This document shows positions 33,028 to 40,787 of a stretch of DNA of 41,332 nt, piece after piece. The number at the start of each line of letters is the position of its first letter. Position 1 is the stretch's first letter. The position numbers and the translations under genes are program-made. Under the pieces are notes generated by a model. The model ran no database searches. It saw only the letters and a list, made by a program, of their open reading frames with translations, and was not told the origin of the DNA. This DNA is from Oscillibacter sp. GTDB taxonomy: Bacteria; Bacillota; Clostridia; Oscillospirales; Oscillospiraceae. The stretch covers positions 1 to 41,332 of the forward strand of contig JAHHSA010000010.1 of the NCBI GenBank assembly GCA_020025475.1, read 5' to 3'.

Positions 33028-33990
33028 TTACTCCTTCACAGGCACGTCATGGCCGTGCTCAGAGAAGTACTTGGCAGCGCCGGGATGGTAAGGAACGGAG
33101 GTGACGGAAGCAGCAAACTCCAGATCCAGCTCCTTGCCCTTGTCGTGTGCCTGAGCAATCTCGTCCGCGTGATCGAAGATACCGGCAACCACGTTGTAGG
33201 CGTCCTCATCGCTGATGTCGTCGCGTGCCACCACTACGGCACCCACAGCCACAGTGTGCACGTCCTCGGCCAGGTCATAGACGTCAGCGGGAATGGTGTA
33301 GGCAGTATAGTAGGGGGACTGGGCAATGAGCGCGTCAATGTGCTCCTGGTCCATGCTGACCAGGTAGGTCTCCTTGCCGGCAGCCAGCTCGGTCACAGCC
33401 ACGGTGGGGGCACCAGCGGTCAGGAAAGCGGCGTCAATCTTGCCGTCCTTCAGAGCGTCAGCGCTGTCGCTGAAGCCCAGGAATTTGGCATTGATGTCCT
33501 TCTCCACATCCATGCCGTAAGCGCTCAAAACGTCCACAGCGTTGAAATACACACCGGAACCGCCCTCGCCTACAGAGACGTTCTTGCCCCGCAGGTCCTC
33601 AACAGTCTTGATGTCAGGGTTGCAGGTGACGATCTGAACCTGCTCCATGTACAGGGCAGCCAGGGTGGAGAAGTTGTCGATCTTGCCCTCCTCAGCAAAC
33701 AGGTTGGTACCGTCATAAGCATAGCTCATAACGTCAGACTGGACGAAGCCCAGCTGCGCGTCACCCATGTCCATCAGAACCACGTTGCCCTTGGAACCCT
33801 TGCCCTCAACAGCGGTGACAGTGGACTCGGTGGACTTGTTGATCTGGCCAGCCAGAACCGTGCCGAAGCCGTAGTAGGTGCCGGTAGTACCGCCGGTGGT
33901 AAACTTCAGCTCCTTAGTGGCGCCGCCGCAGCCAGCCAGCACGGAGACCATCATCAGTGATGCAAGCATCAAAGAAACAAACTTTTTCAT
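33028..33990 (-). CDS. TAXI family TRAP solute-binding lipoprotein
   Basis: 320 aa. A lipoprotein signal peptide with lipobox LAGC (Cys21) is followed by a mature domain with the TAXI opening LKFTTGGTTGTYYGFGTVLA, GDAQLGFVQSDV near residue 90 and the GVYFNAVDVL stretch. The protein would be lipid-anchored outside the membrane and hand its ligand to the fused permease encoded downstream. It is first in the operon, behind a strong promoter. Substrate cannot be read from sequence. Confidence 0.95.
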   Translation of the reverse strand: MKKFVSLMLASLMMVSVLAGCGGATKELKFTTGGTTGTYYGFGTVLAGQINKSTESTVTAVEGKGSKGNVVLMDMGDAQLGFVQSDVMSYAYDGTNLFAEEGKIDNFSTLAALYMEQVQIVTCNPDIKTVEDLRGKNVSVGEGGSGVYFNAVDVLSAYGMDVEKDINAKFLGFSDSADALKDGKIDAAFLTAGAPTVAVTELAAGKETYLVSMDQEHIDALIAQSPYYTAYTIPADVYDLAEDVHTVAVGAVVVARDDISDEDAYNVVAGIFDHADEIAQAHDKGKELDLEFAASVTSVPYHPGAAKYFSEHGHDVPVKE

Positions 33991-34046
33991 CTTGTATGTC
34001 CTCTTTTCTTATAGTGTCCTTTGCGCATGTTTTCTTTACTTTGCAT

Positions 34047-34075
34047 AGTATACTATAAGTTCCTTCATATTTCAA
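34047..34075 (-). promoter_or_regulatory. Sigma-A-type promoter for the TRAP operon
   Basis: On the minus strand, TTGAAA (34075-34070), 17 bases, then TATACT (34052-34047). The rest of the 312-base gap 33991-34302 holds A/T-rich DNA and a terminator-like stem at about 34141-34182 (GTCTGC paired with GCAGAC, then TTTTT on the plus strand); I see no gene in it. Confidence 0.82.
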
Positions 34076-34302
34076 GTATTTTATTATTTTTTTATCTGCA
34101 TTTTGCAAGTTTGTTTATTCTCTCTTGCAAAAGTAAGATGGTCTGCTGGAATTCCCGCAGGTGTAACCAGAAACGCAGACTTTTTAGTGCAATTTCCCAG
34201 GAAAATCTTCTTTATTTTTGTTGATTTTCTAAAAAAGTACCCCGTCCATTTTGTAAAAGCTTCAAGCCTCCCTTTTTCAGCCCAAGACCGCAGCATGCAG
34301 AC

Positions 34303-34833
34303 CTACAGGCCAAATCCACCGGTAACGCTGTCCCGCCATAAGTTCAAATGGGGCGGGCGGAAGGTGCACCACACAAAGAGGAACGCCAGCGCCCAGAGGG
34401 CCAGCAGCCCCGCCACCTGCTGCCAGAGAGCGGAAAAGCGGCTCCGGCGCAGAATATGAAACTCCACAGCAGCCGCCAGAGCCGCTGCGGACCAGAACAA
34501 CAGGATGTCTGCCCACAGGGCATGAACGCCAAAGATGCCGGTATAGGTATAAAATCCCATGGGAATCCAGACAAGGCCCGCCACAGTCCCCAGGGCACGG
34601 GCCGCCGGCAGGTTGGGGTAGATGCGTCCCAGGAAGTGAGAGTGTAGGAAGAATTCCACAAATAAGGGTACGAACAGCAGCTTCATATGTTCCCACACCG
34701 ACTCGTTGACGGCGGAGAACGCCCCCGCCAGGGCCGACTGACCACTCCAGTCATAGAAGAAGTGAAGCAGACTTCCCCCCACCGCCGCAATCACTGCAGT
34801 GCCCACTTCCCACCAAAAGAGTCGCTTTTCCAT
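34303..34833 (-). CDS. DUF6512 family membrane protein
   Basis: 176 aa with about five hydrophobic helices and a short basic C-terminus. Features include the FYDWSGQSALAGAFSAVNES loop, EHMKLLF, and a FGVHALWADILLFWSAA helix region, which fit the DUF6512 membrane family of uncharacterised Firmicute proteins (recollection, moderate). No catalytic motif is obvious. The ATG at 34833 follows GGAGGG; the open frame continues upstream through an intrinsic terminator and is not coding. It is monocistronic. Its leader is unusual, with a terminator immediately before the ribosome site, so expression may be controlled by attenuation. Confidence 0.82.
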   Translation of the reverse strand: MEKRLFWWEVGTAVIAAVGGSLLHFFYDWSGQSALAGAFSAVNESVWEHMKLLFVPLFVEFFLHSHFLGRIYPNLPAARALGTVAGLVWIPMGFYTYTGIFGVHALWADILLFWSAAALAAAVEFHILRRSRFSALWQQVAGLLALWALAFLFVWCTFRPPHLNLWRDSVTGGFGL

Positions 34834-34852
34834 GGTCGCCCTCCAAGTAAAC

Positions 34853-34878
34853 AAAAAACTGCGGCAAACGCCGCAGTT
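34853..34878 (-). terminator. Intrinsic terminator in the leader of the DUF6512 gene
   Basis: AACTGCGGC pairs exactly with GCCGCAGTT around a four-base loop, followed on the minus strand by TTTT. No minus-strand gene lies upstream (the neighbour at 35141 runs the other way), and the terminator ends 9 bases before the GGAGGG ribosome site. This places it in a 5' leader, as in attenuators and riboswitches. The gap 34879-35082 also holds a small GCCG-AAA-CGGC hairpin flanked by two CGGCATAAA copies. Confidence 0.7.
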
Positions 34879-35082
34879 CCAGTTTATGCCGTTTCGGCTG
34901 ATTTTATGCCGCCCCCCAGACGCAGGTCCACACAGTCTGGCCACTTCCACCCCTGCCGTCATTCTCCCCCGGCTCCGTGGGACAACAATGGGCACCGGCT
35001 GAAATTCGGGGCAAAATTGGCCCATGGAAAGCAGAATTTCCGGAATGTTACCCAGAATTGACATGGCGGCGGGTCGATTTTC

Positions 35083-35111
35083 TGGACAGGCCGGGCAGGG
35101 TCTGCTACACT
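35083..35111 (+). promoter_or_regulatory. Sigma-A-type promoter for the XRE regulator
   Basis: TGGACA (35083-35088), 17 bases, then TACACT (35106-35111), giving a leader of about 22 nt before the ATG at 35141. Confidence 0.7.
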
Positions 35112-35140
35112 GAGAGCATCCATTCAGGGAGGTGTCCCAT

Positions 35141-35650
35141 ATGACCTTTGGTGAAAAATGTCAACAGCTCCGCAGGAGCCGAAACTGGACCCAGGAAGAG
35201 CTGGCAGCCCGGATCGGCGTGTCCCGGCAGGCGCTCTCCAAGTGGGAGTCCGACACGGTGCTGCCCGACACAGAGAACGTACTGCGGCTGAGTGATCTTT
35301 TCGGTGTGACCACCGACTACCTGCTCCGTCCCCAGGCAGACGACGCGGGGTCGCCCGTATCCTCTGCTGCATCCACTCCGTCCGCAGCCCCATCCGGTCA
35401 CGAAAAGACTACCGGCCGCACCATCGCCGGTGCCGTGCTCACCGCTGCCTGTATGCTGGGACTTGTGATTCTGGGCATCTGGGGGACCCGTGGAGACTAC
35501 AGCATCTGTAGTCCGGACGGTGTCACCATCAAGCAGGGCTTCCGGGCCTTTCTGGAGACAGAGCACCTGCGGTGGCTGTTCTGGCTGTTGACTGCTGGCC
35601 TCATTGGCGGTTTGCTGGCTCTCTTCCTGCCCAGCCGCAGGAAAACATAA
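35141..35650 (+). CDS. Membrane-anchored XRE-type regulator
   Basis: 169 aa. An N-terminal helix-turn-helix of the Cro/C1 (HTH_3) type spans about 6-60 (WTQEELAARIGVSRQALSKWE), then a Ser/Ala/Pro-rich linker and two membrane helices (about 91-111 and 143-163). Such regulators, common in Firmicutes, usually act on a neighbouring operon or themselves. The ATG at 35141 follows AGGGAGGTG; GTG at 35132 is an alternative. It diverges from the DUF6512 gene, which it could regulate, but no operator is recognised. Confidence 0.88.
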   Translation: MTFGEKCQQLRRSRNWTQEELAARIGVSRQALSKWESDTVLPDTENVLRLSDLFGVTTDYLLRPQADDAGSPVSSAASTPSAAPSGHEKTTGRTIAGAVLTAACMLGLVILGIWGTRGDYSICSPDGVTIKQGFRAFLETEHLRWLFWLLTAGLIGGLLALFLPSRRKT

Positions 35651-35674
35651 ATAAGCGGCTGCCCCCCCTATCAA

Positions 35675-35709
35675 GAAAAAAGTCCTTCCCACACAGGAAG
35701 GACTTTTTC
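35675..35709. terminator. Bidirectional terminator
   Basis: AAAAAGTCCTTCC and GGAAGGACTTTTT form a near-perfect symmetrical stem between the convergent XRE and argS genes. Confidence 0.88.
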
Positions 35710-35734
35710 TATACGCTCGCAGAGACGAACGTTC

Positions 35735-37480
35735 TTACATCTTTTCGGGGGCATCCACGCCGATGAGACGCAGGCCGTTCTTCAGCACGATGCGGGTGTC
35801 GTCGGCCAGCTTCAGACGGGCAGCCTGGACAGCGGGCTCCTCGCCCTTGATGCGGCAGGCGTTGTAGAAGCGGTGGAAGCAGCCAGCCAGCTCCTGCAGA
35901 TAGCGGTTGATGTGGCTGGGGTCATAGTTGCGGGCGGACAGCTTGACCTCCTCGCAGAACTGGGCCAGCTCCTTAATCAGGGCCAGCTCGGTCTCGTCAG
36001 TCAGCTTGCTCATATCCACGTCAGCCTGGGCGGGCACCGCCACACCCTCGGCAGCCAGGGTGGACAGCAGGGTGCAGATTCTGGCATGAGCGTACTCCAC
36101 GTAGTAAATCGGATTCTCGGAGTCCTCCCGGACAGCCAGGCCCAGATCAAAGTCCATCTGGGTGTCGGGCTTGGCATTAAAGAACCAGCGGGCGGCATCC
36201 ACGGGGATCTCGTCCAGCAGGTCGCTCAGGGAGATGGCCTTGCCGGTACGCTTGCTCATGCGGACCAGCTCGCCGTCACGCAGCAGCTTCACCAGCTGCA
36301 TCAGCACAATATCCAGCTTCTCGCTGCCGTTGAGACCCAGGGCATCCAGAGCGCCCTTCAGGCGGGCCACATGGCCGTGGTGGTCAGCGCCCCAGACGTT
36401 GATGACCTTGTCAAAGCCGCGGACGGCAAACTTGTTGCGGTGGTAGGCGATATCGGCGGCGAAGTAGGTGTAGAAGCCGTTGGCGCGGCGCAGCACGTCG
36501 TCCTTGAGCTCCAGTTTCTCAATGTCCTTCTCCTTCTTGCCGGCCTTTCGCAGGTTCTCCCGCATGATGTCGGCGGTCTTTAGCCAGAGGGCGCCTTCCT
36601 TCTCATAGGTCCAGCCACGCTCCGTCAGCATGTCCACCGTCTCGGCCACATAGCCGCTCTCATGGAGTGTGGACTCATAGAACCAGTTGTCATAGTTGAT
36701 CTTGTAGCGCTGCAGATCGGTCTTCATCTTGGGCAGATTCACACTGAGGCCGAACTGGGCCAGCTTCTCCTGACGCTCCTCTGCCGGAACGTTGAGCAGC
36801 TCCTCGCCGTGTGCATCGTAGTAGGCCTGGGCCAGGTCCTTGATGTCGCCGCCCTGATAGCCGTCCTCAGGGAAGGGAACCGCGTCCTCTCCCTGGATGA
36901 TCTGGAGGTAGCGGGCCTCGATGGAGTGGGCGAACTTGTCGATCTGGTGACCGGCGTCATTGACGTAAAACTCACGGGTCACATCAGCGCCGCAGGCAGC
37001 AAGCACTGCTGCCAGGGTGTCACCCAGCACGCCGCCGCGGGCGTTGCCCATGTGCATGGGGCCGGTGGGGTTGGCAGAAACGAACTCCACCATGATCTTC
37101 TGGCCCTTGTAGGTGTCTGCAGTGCCGTATTGGTCTCCCTCTTCCTCTACAGCCGCCATAACCCCCTGATACCAGCTGTCGTTGAGGCGGAAGTTCAGGA
37201 AGCCGGGGCCCGCAATCTCAGCGGAAGCAAAGTAGCTCCCCTCCATCTGCATGTGGTCCAGCAGGGTCTGGGCTATGTTGCGGGGAGGCTGACGCAGAGC
37301 CTTGGAAGCAGCCAGTGCGAAGGTGGTGGTAAAATCGCCGTTGGCGGTATCCTTCGGGATCTCCACAGGAGCGGTTTTGACCTCTGCCTCAGGGAGCGTG
37401 CCGTCAGCCACTGCGGCCTTATAGGCGGCCATTGCCAGCGCTGCGGCCTGGTCTTTTGCGTTCTGGATCATATGAATCAT
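35735..37480 (-). CDS. argS: Arginyl-tRNA synthetase
   Basis: 581 aa class I aminoacyl-tRNA synthetase that charges tRNA-Arg. The N-terminal Add-1 domain (about 1-110) precedes the catalytic domain with the HIGH-type motif HMGN at 143-146 (NPTGPMHMGNARGG) and the KMSKS-type MSKR at 408-411; the anticodon-binding DALR domain ends the protein. Length is normal. The ATG at 37480 follows AAGAGGT with good spacing; a second in-frame ATG is three codons later. It follows the DUF1934 gene by 30 bases in the murI operon. Confidence 0.98.
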   Translation of the reverse strand: MIHMIQNAKDQAAALAMAAYKAAVADGTLPEAEVKTAPVEIPKDTANGDFTTTFALAASKALRQPPRNIAQTLLDHMQMEGSYFASAEIAGPGFLNFRLNDSWYQGVMAAVEEEGDQYGTADTYKGQKIMVEFVSANPTGPMHMGNARGGVLGDTLAAVLAACGADVTREFYVNDAGHQIDKFAHSIEARYLQIIQGEDAVPFPEDGYQGGDIKDLAQAYYDAHGEELLNVPAEERQEKLAQFGLSVNLPKMKTDLQRYKINYDNWFYESTLHESGYVAETVDMLTERGWTYEKEGALWLKTADIMRENLRKAGKKEKDIEKLELKDDVLRRANGFYTYFAADIAYHRNKFAVRGFDKVINVWGADHHGHVARLKGALDALGLNGSEKLDIVLMQLVKLLRDGELVRMSKRTGKAISLSDLLDEIPVDAARWFFNAKPDTQMDFDLGLAVREDSENPIYYVEYAHARICTLLSTLAAEGVAVPAQADVDMSKLTDETELALIKELAQFCEEVKLSARNYDPSHINRYLQELAGCFHRFYNACRIKGEEPAVQAARLKLADDTRIVLKNGLRLIGVDAPEKM

Positions 37481-37510
37481 CGTAACTACCTCTTTCGTTT
37501 TGTTCCGTAA

Positions 37511-37951
37511 TTAATTATGTTTGGGCTTTACCCGGATCTTGAAGCAATTCCGCCCGGTGACGGCATGTTCCACCGCAATGGAATAGCGGATCTCCATCAC
37601 ACCGCCCCGCTCACTGAGATTGTGGCGCAGATGACTGGTCTGAATGTCCACGGTCAGCTCGCCAAAAGGCGTCTCATAGAGGGAGGTATGCTGTGTTCCT
37701 TCTTCAAAAACCATCTGGGAGTTGGTGGTGCCGCTGCGGCGCAGGATCACTCGCTTTTCGTTGATTTCAAAGGTGGTGGTCGTCCCCTCCATACCGGTCA
37801 GCTCGCTCTCCTCATAGGACAGCAGCATTCCGTTTCCCGTCAGGGACATGATACCCTCGGTCACCAACTCGGTGCCGTCGGGGTCAATGCCGTCAAAATA
37901 CTGCTCTCCCTTGACGTACAAAATGATGGGAATGTTTTCAATACTGCTCAA
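37511..37951 (-). CDS. ywiB: DUF1934 (YwiB-like) beta-barrel protein
   Basis: 146 aa, beta-rich, with the DUF1934 pattern (IPIILYVKGEQ near the start, TTTTFEINEKRVILRRSG in the middle, and RGGVMEIRYSIAVE near the end). It is likely a lipocalin-like barrel; the biochemical role is unknown. It lies just before argS, as ywiB does in Bacillus. No ATG fits: the start is TTG at 37951, seven bases after a perfect AGGAGG (37964-37959) inside the 3' end of murI, with a 14-base overlap. This implies coupled translation. Confidence 0.88.
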   Translation of the reverse strand: MSSIENIPIILYVKGEQYFDGIDPDGTELVTEGIMSLTGNGMLLSYEESELTGMEGTTTTFEINEKRVILRRSGTTNSQMVFEEGTQHTSLYETPFGELTVDIQTSHLRHNLSERGGVMEIRYSIAVEHAVTGRNCFKIRVKPKHN

Positions 37952-38753
37952 TGTCGATCCTCCTGACGCTGCCTTGCATGTCCTCGCCCAGAAACCCAGA
38001 GCCGATCTGTGCAAAATCCTCTGGCCGGTCACTGACGTAAAATGCCGGACTGCCTACCAGATCGTGAGCTGTGCGGGAACCACTCTCCGTCAGAATTCGC
38101 TTCAGCTCACAGGCACCCTCCTCACCGGCGGAGACCAGGGAGACGCCATCGCCGCAGACCTCCGCCAGAATGTCCGTGAGCATTGGGTAGTGGGTACATC
38201 CCAGAATCAGCGTGTCAATTCCCTCACACAGCATCGGTTCCAGATACTCCCGCGCCACGGTCTCGGTCACCGTATCGCCCCGGTGAATCCGGCCATTCTC
38301 CACCAGAGGGACAAACAGAGGGCAAGACTTTGCTATGGTCTTCACCGCAGGGTCCATCCAATGCAGGGCCTTCTCGTAGGCACCGGAGCGAATGGATGCC
38401 TGGGTGGCGATAATTCCGATTTTCTTGTTTCTGCTCTTTTCAAAAGCCCGTCGGCAGGTGGGTTCCACCACACCAATCACAGGCAGATTATTTTCCGCCT
38501 GCAAGTCCGGCAGGATGGTGGTAGAGAGTGTCCCACAGGCCACAAGAATGGCCTTCAGGTCAAAGGATCGGAGGAAGCGCACGTCCTGTTTGGCATATTG
38601 CAGCAGGGTCTCCCGTGTCCGTCCCCCGTAGGGCACCCGGGCCGTATCTCCAAAATAGATCAGGTTCTCCTCCGGCAGAATCTGCCGCAGGGCCCGTACC
38701 GCCGTCAGGCCGCCAAGGCCTGAGTCAAAGACGCCGATTGGCCGTTTATCCAT
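37938..38753 (-). CDS. murI: Glutamate racemase MurI
   Basis: 271 aa. MurI makes D-glutamate for peptidoglycan. The N-terminal GVFDSGLGGLTAVR and FGDTARVPYGGR are family signatures. The two catalytic cysteines are Cys73 (VACGTLST) and Cys186 (LGCTHYP). The usual Asn after the first Cys (VACNT) is Gly here; this form also occurs in some clostridial homologues as I recall. It heads the operon murI-DUF1934-argS and complements the wall genes at the other end of the window. The ATG follows GAAGGAGATCGG. Confidence 0.96.
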   Translation of the reverse strand: MDKRPIGVFDSGLGGLTAVRALRQILPEENLIYFGDTARVPYGGRTRETLLQYAKQDVRFLRSFDLKAILVACGTLSTTILPDLQAENNLPVIGVVEPTCRRAFEKSRNKKIGIIATQASIRSGAYEKALHWMDPAVKTIAKSCPLFVPLVENGRIHRGDTVTETVAREYLEPMLCEGIDTLILGCTHYPMLTDILAEVCGDGVSLVSAGEEGACELKRILTESGSRTAHDLVGSPAFYVSDRPEDFAQIGSGFLGEDMQGSVRRIDIEQY

Positions 38754-38829
38754 ATCTCACCGATCTCCTTCTGCCATCACACCGCCGGAAAAAGGGGTGG
38801 ATGAGTAACAAATGCACATAGATTTATAT

Positions 38830-38858
38830 ATTATACTATATAAGATGTGTTGCCGCAA
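38830..38858 (-). promoter_or_regulatory. Sigma-A-type promoter for murI-argS
   Basis: On the minus strand, TTGCGG (38858-38853), 17 bases, then a perfect TATAAT (38835-38830), about 76 bases before the ATG. Confidence 0.75.
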
Positions 38859-38892
38859 TACAGATTTTACCCGATTTCCGGCATTTTGTGTG

Positions 38893-38921
38893 TGGAAATT
38901 TGGAGGGTGCTCTGATATAAT
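38893..38921 (+). promoter_or_regulatory. Sigma-A-type promoter for the gene at 38957
   Basis: TGGAAA (38893-38898), 17 bases, then a perfect TATAAT (38916-38921). It diverges from the murI promoter. Confidence 0.72.
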
Positions 38922-38956
38922 AGTCGCGTATCACGTATGCCGGGAGGTGACTGCCC

Positions 38957-39370
38957 ATGAACATTGAATTGACGGAACAGCAGTTCCGCTATCTGTTGGA
39001 TCTTGTCTATATTGGAAACTGGGTGATAAACTCTACCCGCGAGTCAGACCGCATCAAAGAATACGATCAGGTGGAAAGCTTGATTTTCTCTTACTGTCTC
39101 CATCATAAAATGCCCAAGCTGATAGAATTTTGCCAGGGAGAGCCGATCCCATCCCGGGCTTTTGCTGAGGGCGGCATTCACGAAGTTATTGAGAGCTATG
39201 AGAATGTTGCCTTCTACGAGATCCTGGCAGAGGAAATGGCCCTCCGGGATTTGGACGGTGAACCTCTGACCCCAGAGAACTACGCCCACCTGCTGGAGCG
39301 GATTGACCGCTATCTGCTGGAATTCGATCAGCACGGCACAGAGAACATTTGCGTGGATCTGGACGACTGA
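38957..39370 (+). CDS. Small acidic protein of unknown function
   Basis: 137 aa, acidic (many Glu/Asp), predicted mostly helical, with no signal peptide or membrane helix. I do not recognise a family or active-site motif. It begins MNIELTEQQFRYLLDL and ends in an acidic ICVDLDD tail. The ATG follows CGGGAGGTG, it has its own perfect -10 and its own terminator, and codon usage looks like its neighbours, so it is a real, independently transcribed gene. Its neighbours (murI operon and DUF362 gene) do not suggest a role. Confidence 0.85.
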   Translation: MNIELTEQQFRYLLDLVYIGNWVINSTRESDRIKEYDQVESLIFSYCLHHKMPKLIEFCQGEPIPSRAFAEGGIHEVIESYENVAFYEILAEEMALRDLDGEPLTPENYAHLLERIDRYLLEFDQHGTENICVDLDD

Positions 39371-39386
39371 CCCTGTGTTTCCATTC

Positions 39387-39426
39387 AAAATCGGCGACAT
39401 CCGCTCTTTGGGTGCTGCCGATTTTT
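39387..39426 (+). terminator. Intrinsic terminator after the gene at 38957
   Basis: AAAATCGGC pairs with GCCGATTTT, followed by T, with a 20-base loop that can pair further inside. Confidence 0.72.
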
Positions 39427-39495
39427 CATATTTCCCAGAGCACGGCATCCTGTAGCATGTTTTCCGTCAAAGGTGCTTTTCTTTTGCCAGATCTA

Positions 39496-39504
39496 TGGTA
39501 TACT
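39496..39504 (+). promoter_or_regulatory. Extended -10 promoter for the DUF362 gene
   Basis: TGG-TATACT (39496-39504) is an extended -10; the -35 region is poor (T-rich). Downstream AAGGAGAC serves the ATG at 39543. Confidence 0.5.
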
Positions 39505-39542
39505 ATCTGCAATGACTGCCTTTTTGGGAAGGAGACTCTGAC

Positions 39543-40664
39543 ATGACAAAAGAAGCATCCAAGGTATATTTTGCGGATTTCCGCGCCCCCAGCTGGCGGG
39601 AAAATCTTCCTCAGAAGTTGGCCCGTCTCATGATGACAGCCGGATTCGGCGACATCGACATGGACGGGAAGTATGTAGCCATCAAAATCCACTTCGGTGA
39701 GCCGGGGAACCTGGCCTATCTGCGGCCAAACTGGGCAAAGGTGGTGGTGGATTTGGTGAAGGCTCAGGGCGGCAAACCCTTCCTCACCGACTGCAACACC
39801 CTGTATATCGGCGGTCGGAAAAACGCTCTGGATCACATCCAGTCCGCCTATGAAAACGGCTTTTCTCCCTTCTCCACCGGCTGCCACATTCTCATCGGTG
39901 ATGGCCTCAAGGGCAATGACGAGGTGGAGGTCCCTGTGGAGGGCGGCGAATATGTGAAAAGCGCCAAGATCGGCCGGGCCATCATGGACGCTGACGTCTT
40001 TGTTTCCCTGACCCATTTCAAGGGCCATGAGCAGGCAGGCATTGGCGGCGCGCTGAAAAACATCGGCATGGGCTGCGGCTCCCGTGGCGGCAAAATGGAG
40101 ATGCACAGCTCCGGCAAGCCCTTTGTGAAGGAGAAACGGTGCATCGGCTGTGGCGCCTGCGCCCGGATCTGTGCCCACGATGCTCCCCGGATCGAAAACG
40201 GGAAAGCCAGCATCAATCTGGAAAAGTGTGTGGGCTGCGCCCGCTGTCTTGCCATCTGCCCCAAGGACGCCATCTGCTCCCGGGATGACTCCGCTCCGGA
40301 GATTCTGAACAAGAAAATTGCTGAATATACCAAGGCAGTTGTGGACGGTCGTCCCTGCTTCCACGTGTCTCTGGTGCGGGACCTCTCTCCCAACTGTGAC
40401 TGCCACGGAGAAAACGACGCCCCCATCGCACCGGACGTGGGCATGTTTGCCTCCTTCGACCCGGTAGCACTGGACCAGGCCTGTGCCGATGCCGTCATCG
40501 CCCAGACGCCTGCCGCAAATTCCGTTCTCTATGATAACAGAGACTGCTCCTGTGACTCCGATCTGCTCAGTGCCATCCATCCTGACACTGACTGGAGGGT
40601 ATGTCTGGAGCATGCGGAAAAACTGGGTCTCGGCACACGGGACTATACCCTCCTCAAAATCTGA
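39543..40664 (+). CDS. DUF362 protein with two [4Fe-4S] motifs
   Basis: 373 aa, cytoplasmic. DUF362 regions flank a ferredoxin-like insert: the first cluster motif is Cys200, 203, 206 and Cys210, the second Cys229, 232, 235 and Cys239 (CxxCxxCxxxC). DUF362 blocks include KIHFGEPGNLAYLRP near 48 and SLTHFKGHEQAGIGGALKNIG near 155. Members are widespread in anaerobes, usually labelled as iron-sulfur proteins or putative ferredoxins, with no settled reaction. The Cys count should support electron transfer between two clusters. It is monocistronic. Confidence 0.93.
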   Translation: MTKEASKVYFADFRAPSWRENLPQKLARLMMTAGFGDIDMDGKYVAIKIHFGEPGNLAYLRPNWAKVVVDLVKAQGGKPFLTDCNTLYIGGRKNALDHIQSAYENGFSPFSTGCHILIGDGLKGNDEVEVPVEGGEYVKSAKIGRAIMDADVFVSLTHFKGHEQAGIGGALKNIGMGCGSRGGKMEMHSSGKPFVKEKRCIGCGACARICAHDAPRIENGKASINLEKCVGCARCLAICPKDAICSRDDSAPEILNKKIAEYTKAVVDGRPCFHVSLVRDLSPNCDCHGENDAPIAPDVGMFASFDPVALDQACADAVIAQTPAANSVLYDNRDCSCDSDLLSAIHPDTDWRVCLEHAEKLGLGTRDYTLLKI

Positions 40665-40706
40665 TCCGGGTCTTCCTGCATCGGATAGAAACACCGCCAT
40701 CGAAAC

Positions 40707-40751
40707 AATCCCCCTGGGGTGGTACACTACGTACCGTCCCAGGGGGATTTT
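40707..40751. terminator. Bidirectional terminator
   Basis: AATCCCCCTGGG pairs with CCCAGGGGGATT, followed by TT on the plus strand. It separates the DUF362 gene from the convergent DUF4358 gene. Confidence 0.85.
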
Positions 40752-40787
40752 CAGCGATGATAGGTGTCAGATGGACTGTATGCCCAA

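Noticed and set aside
34084..34296. Small ORFs on both strands in the gap upstream of the TRAP promoter
   Set aside because: No ribosome site, A/T-rich random composition and no recognisable family.
34833..35082. Cobalamin riboswitch in the DUF6512 leader
   Set aside because: A few short strings resemble its conserved blocks, but the order and the core CCCCGC-ACTGT block are missing.
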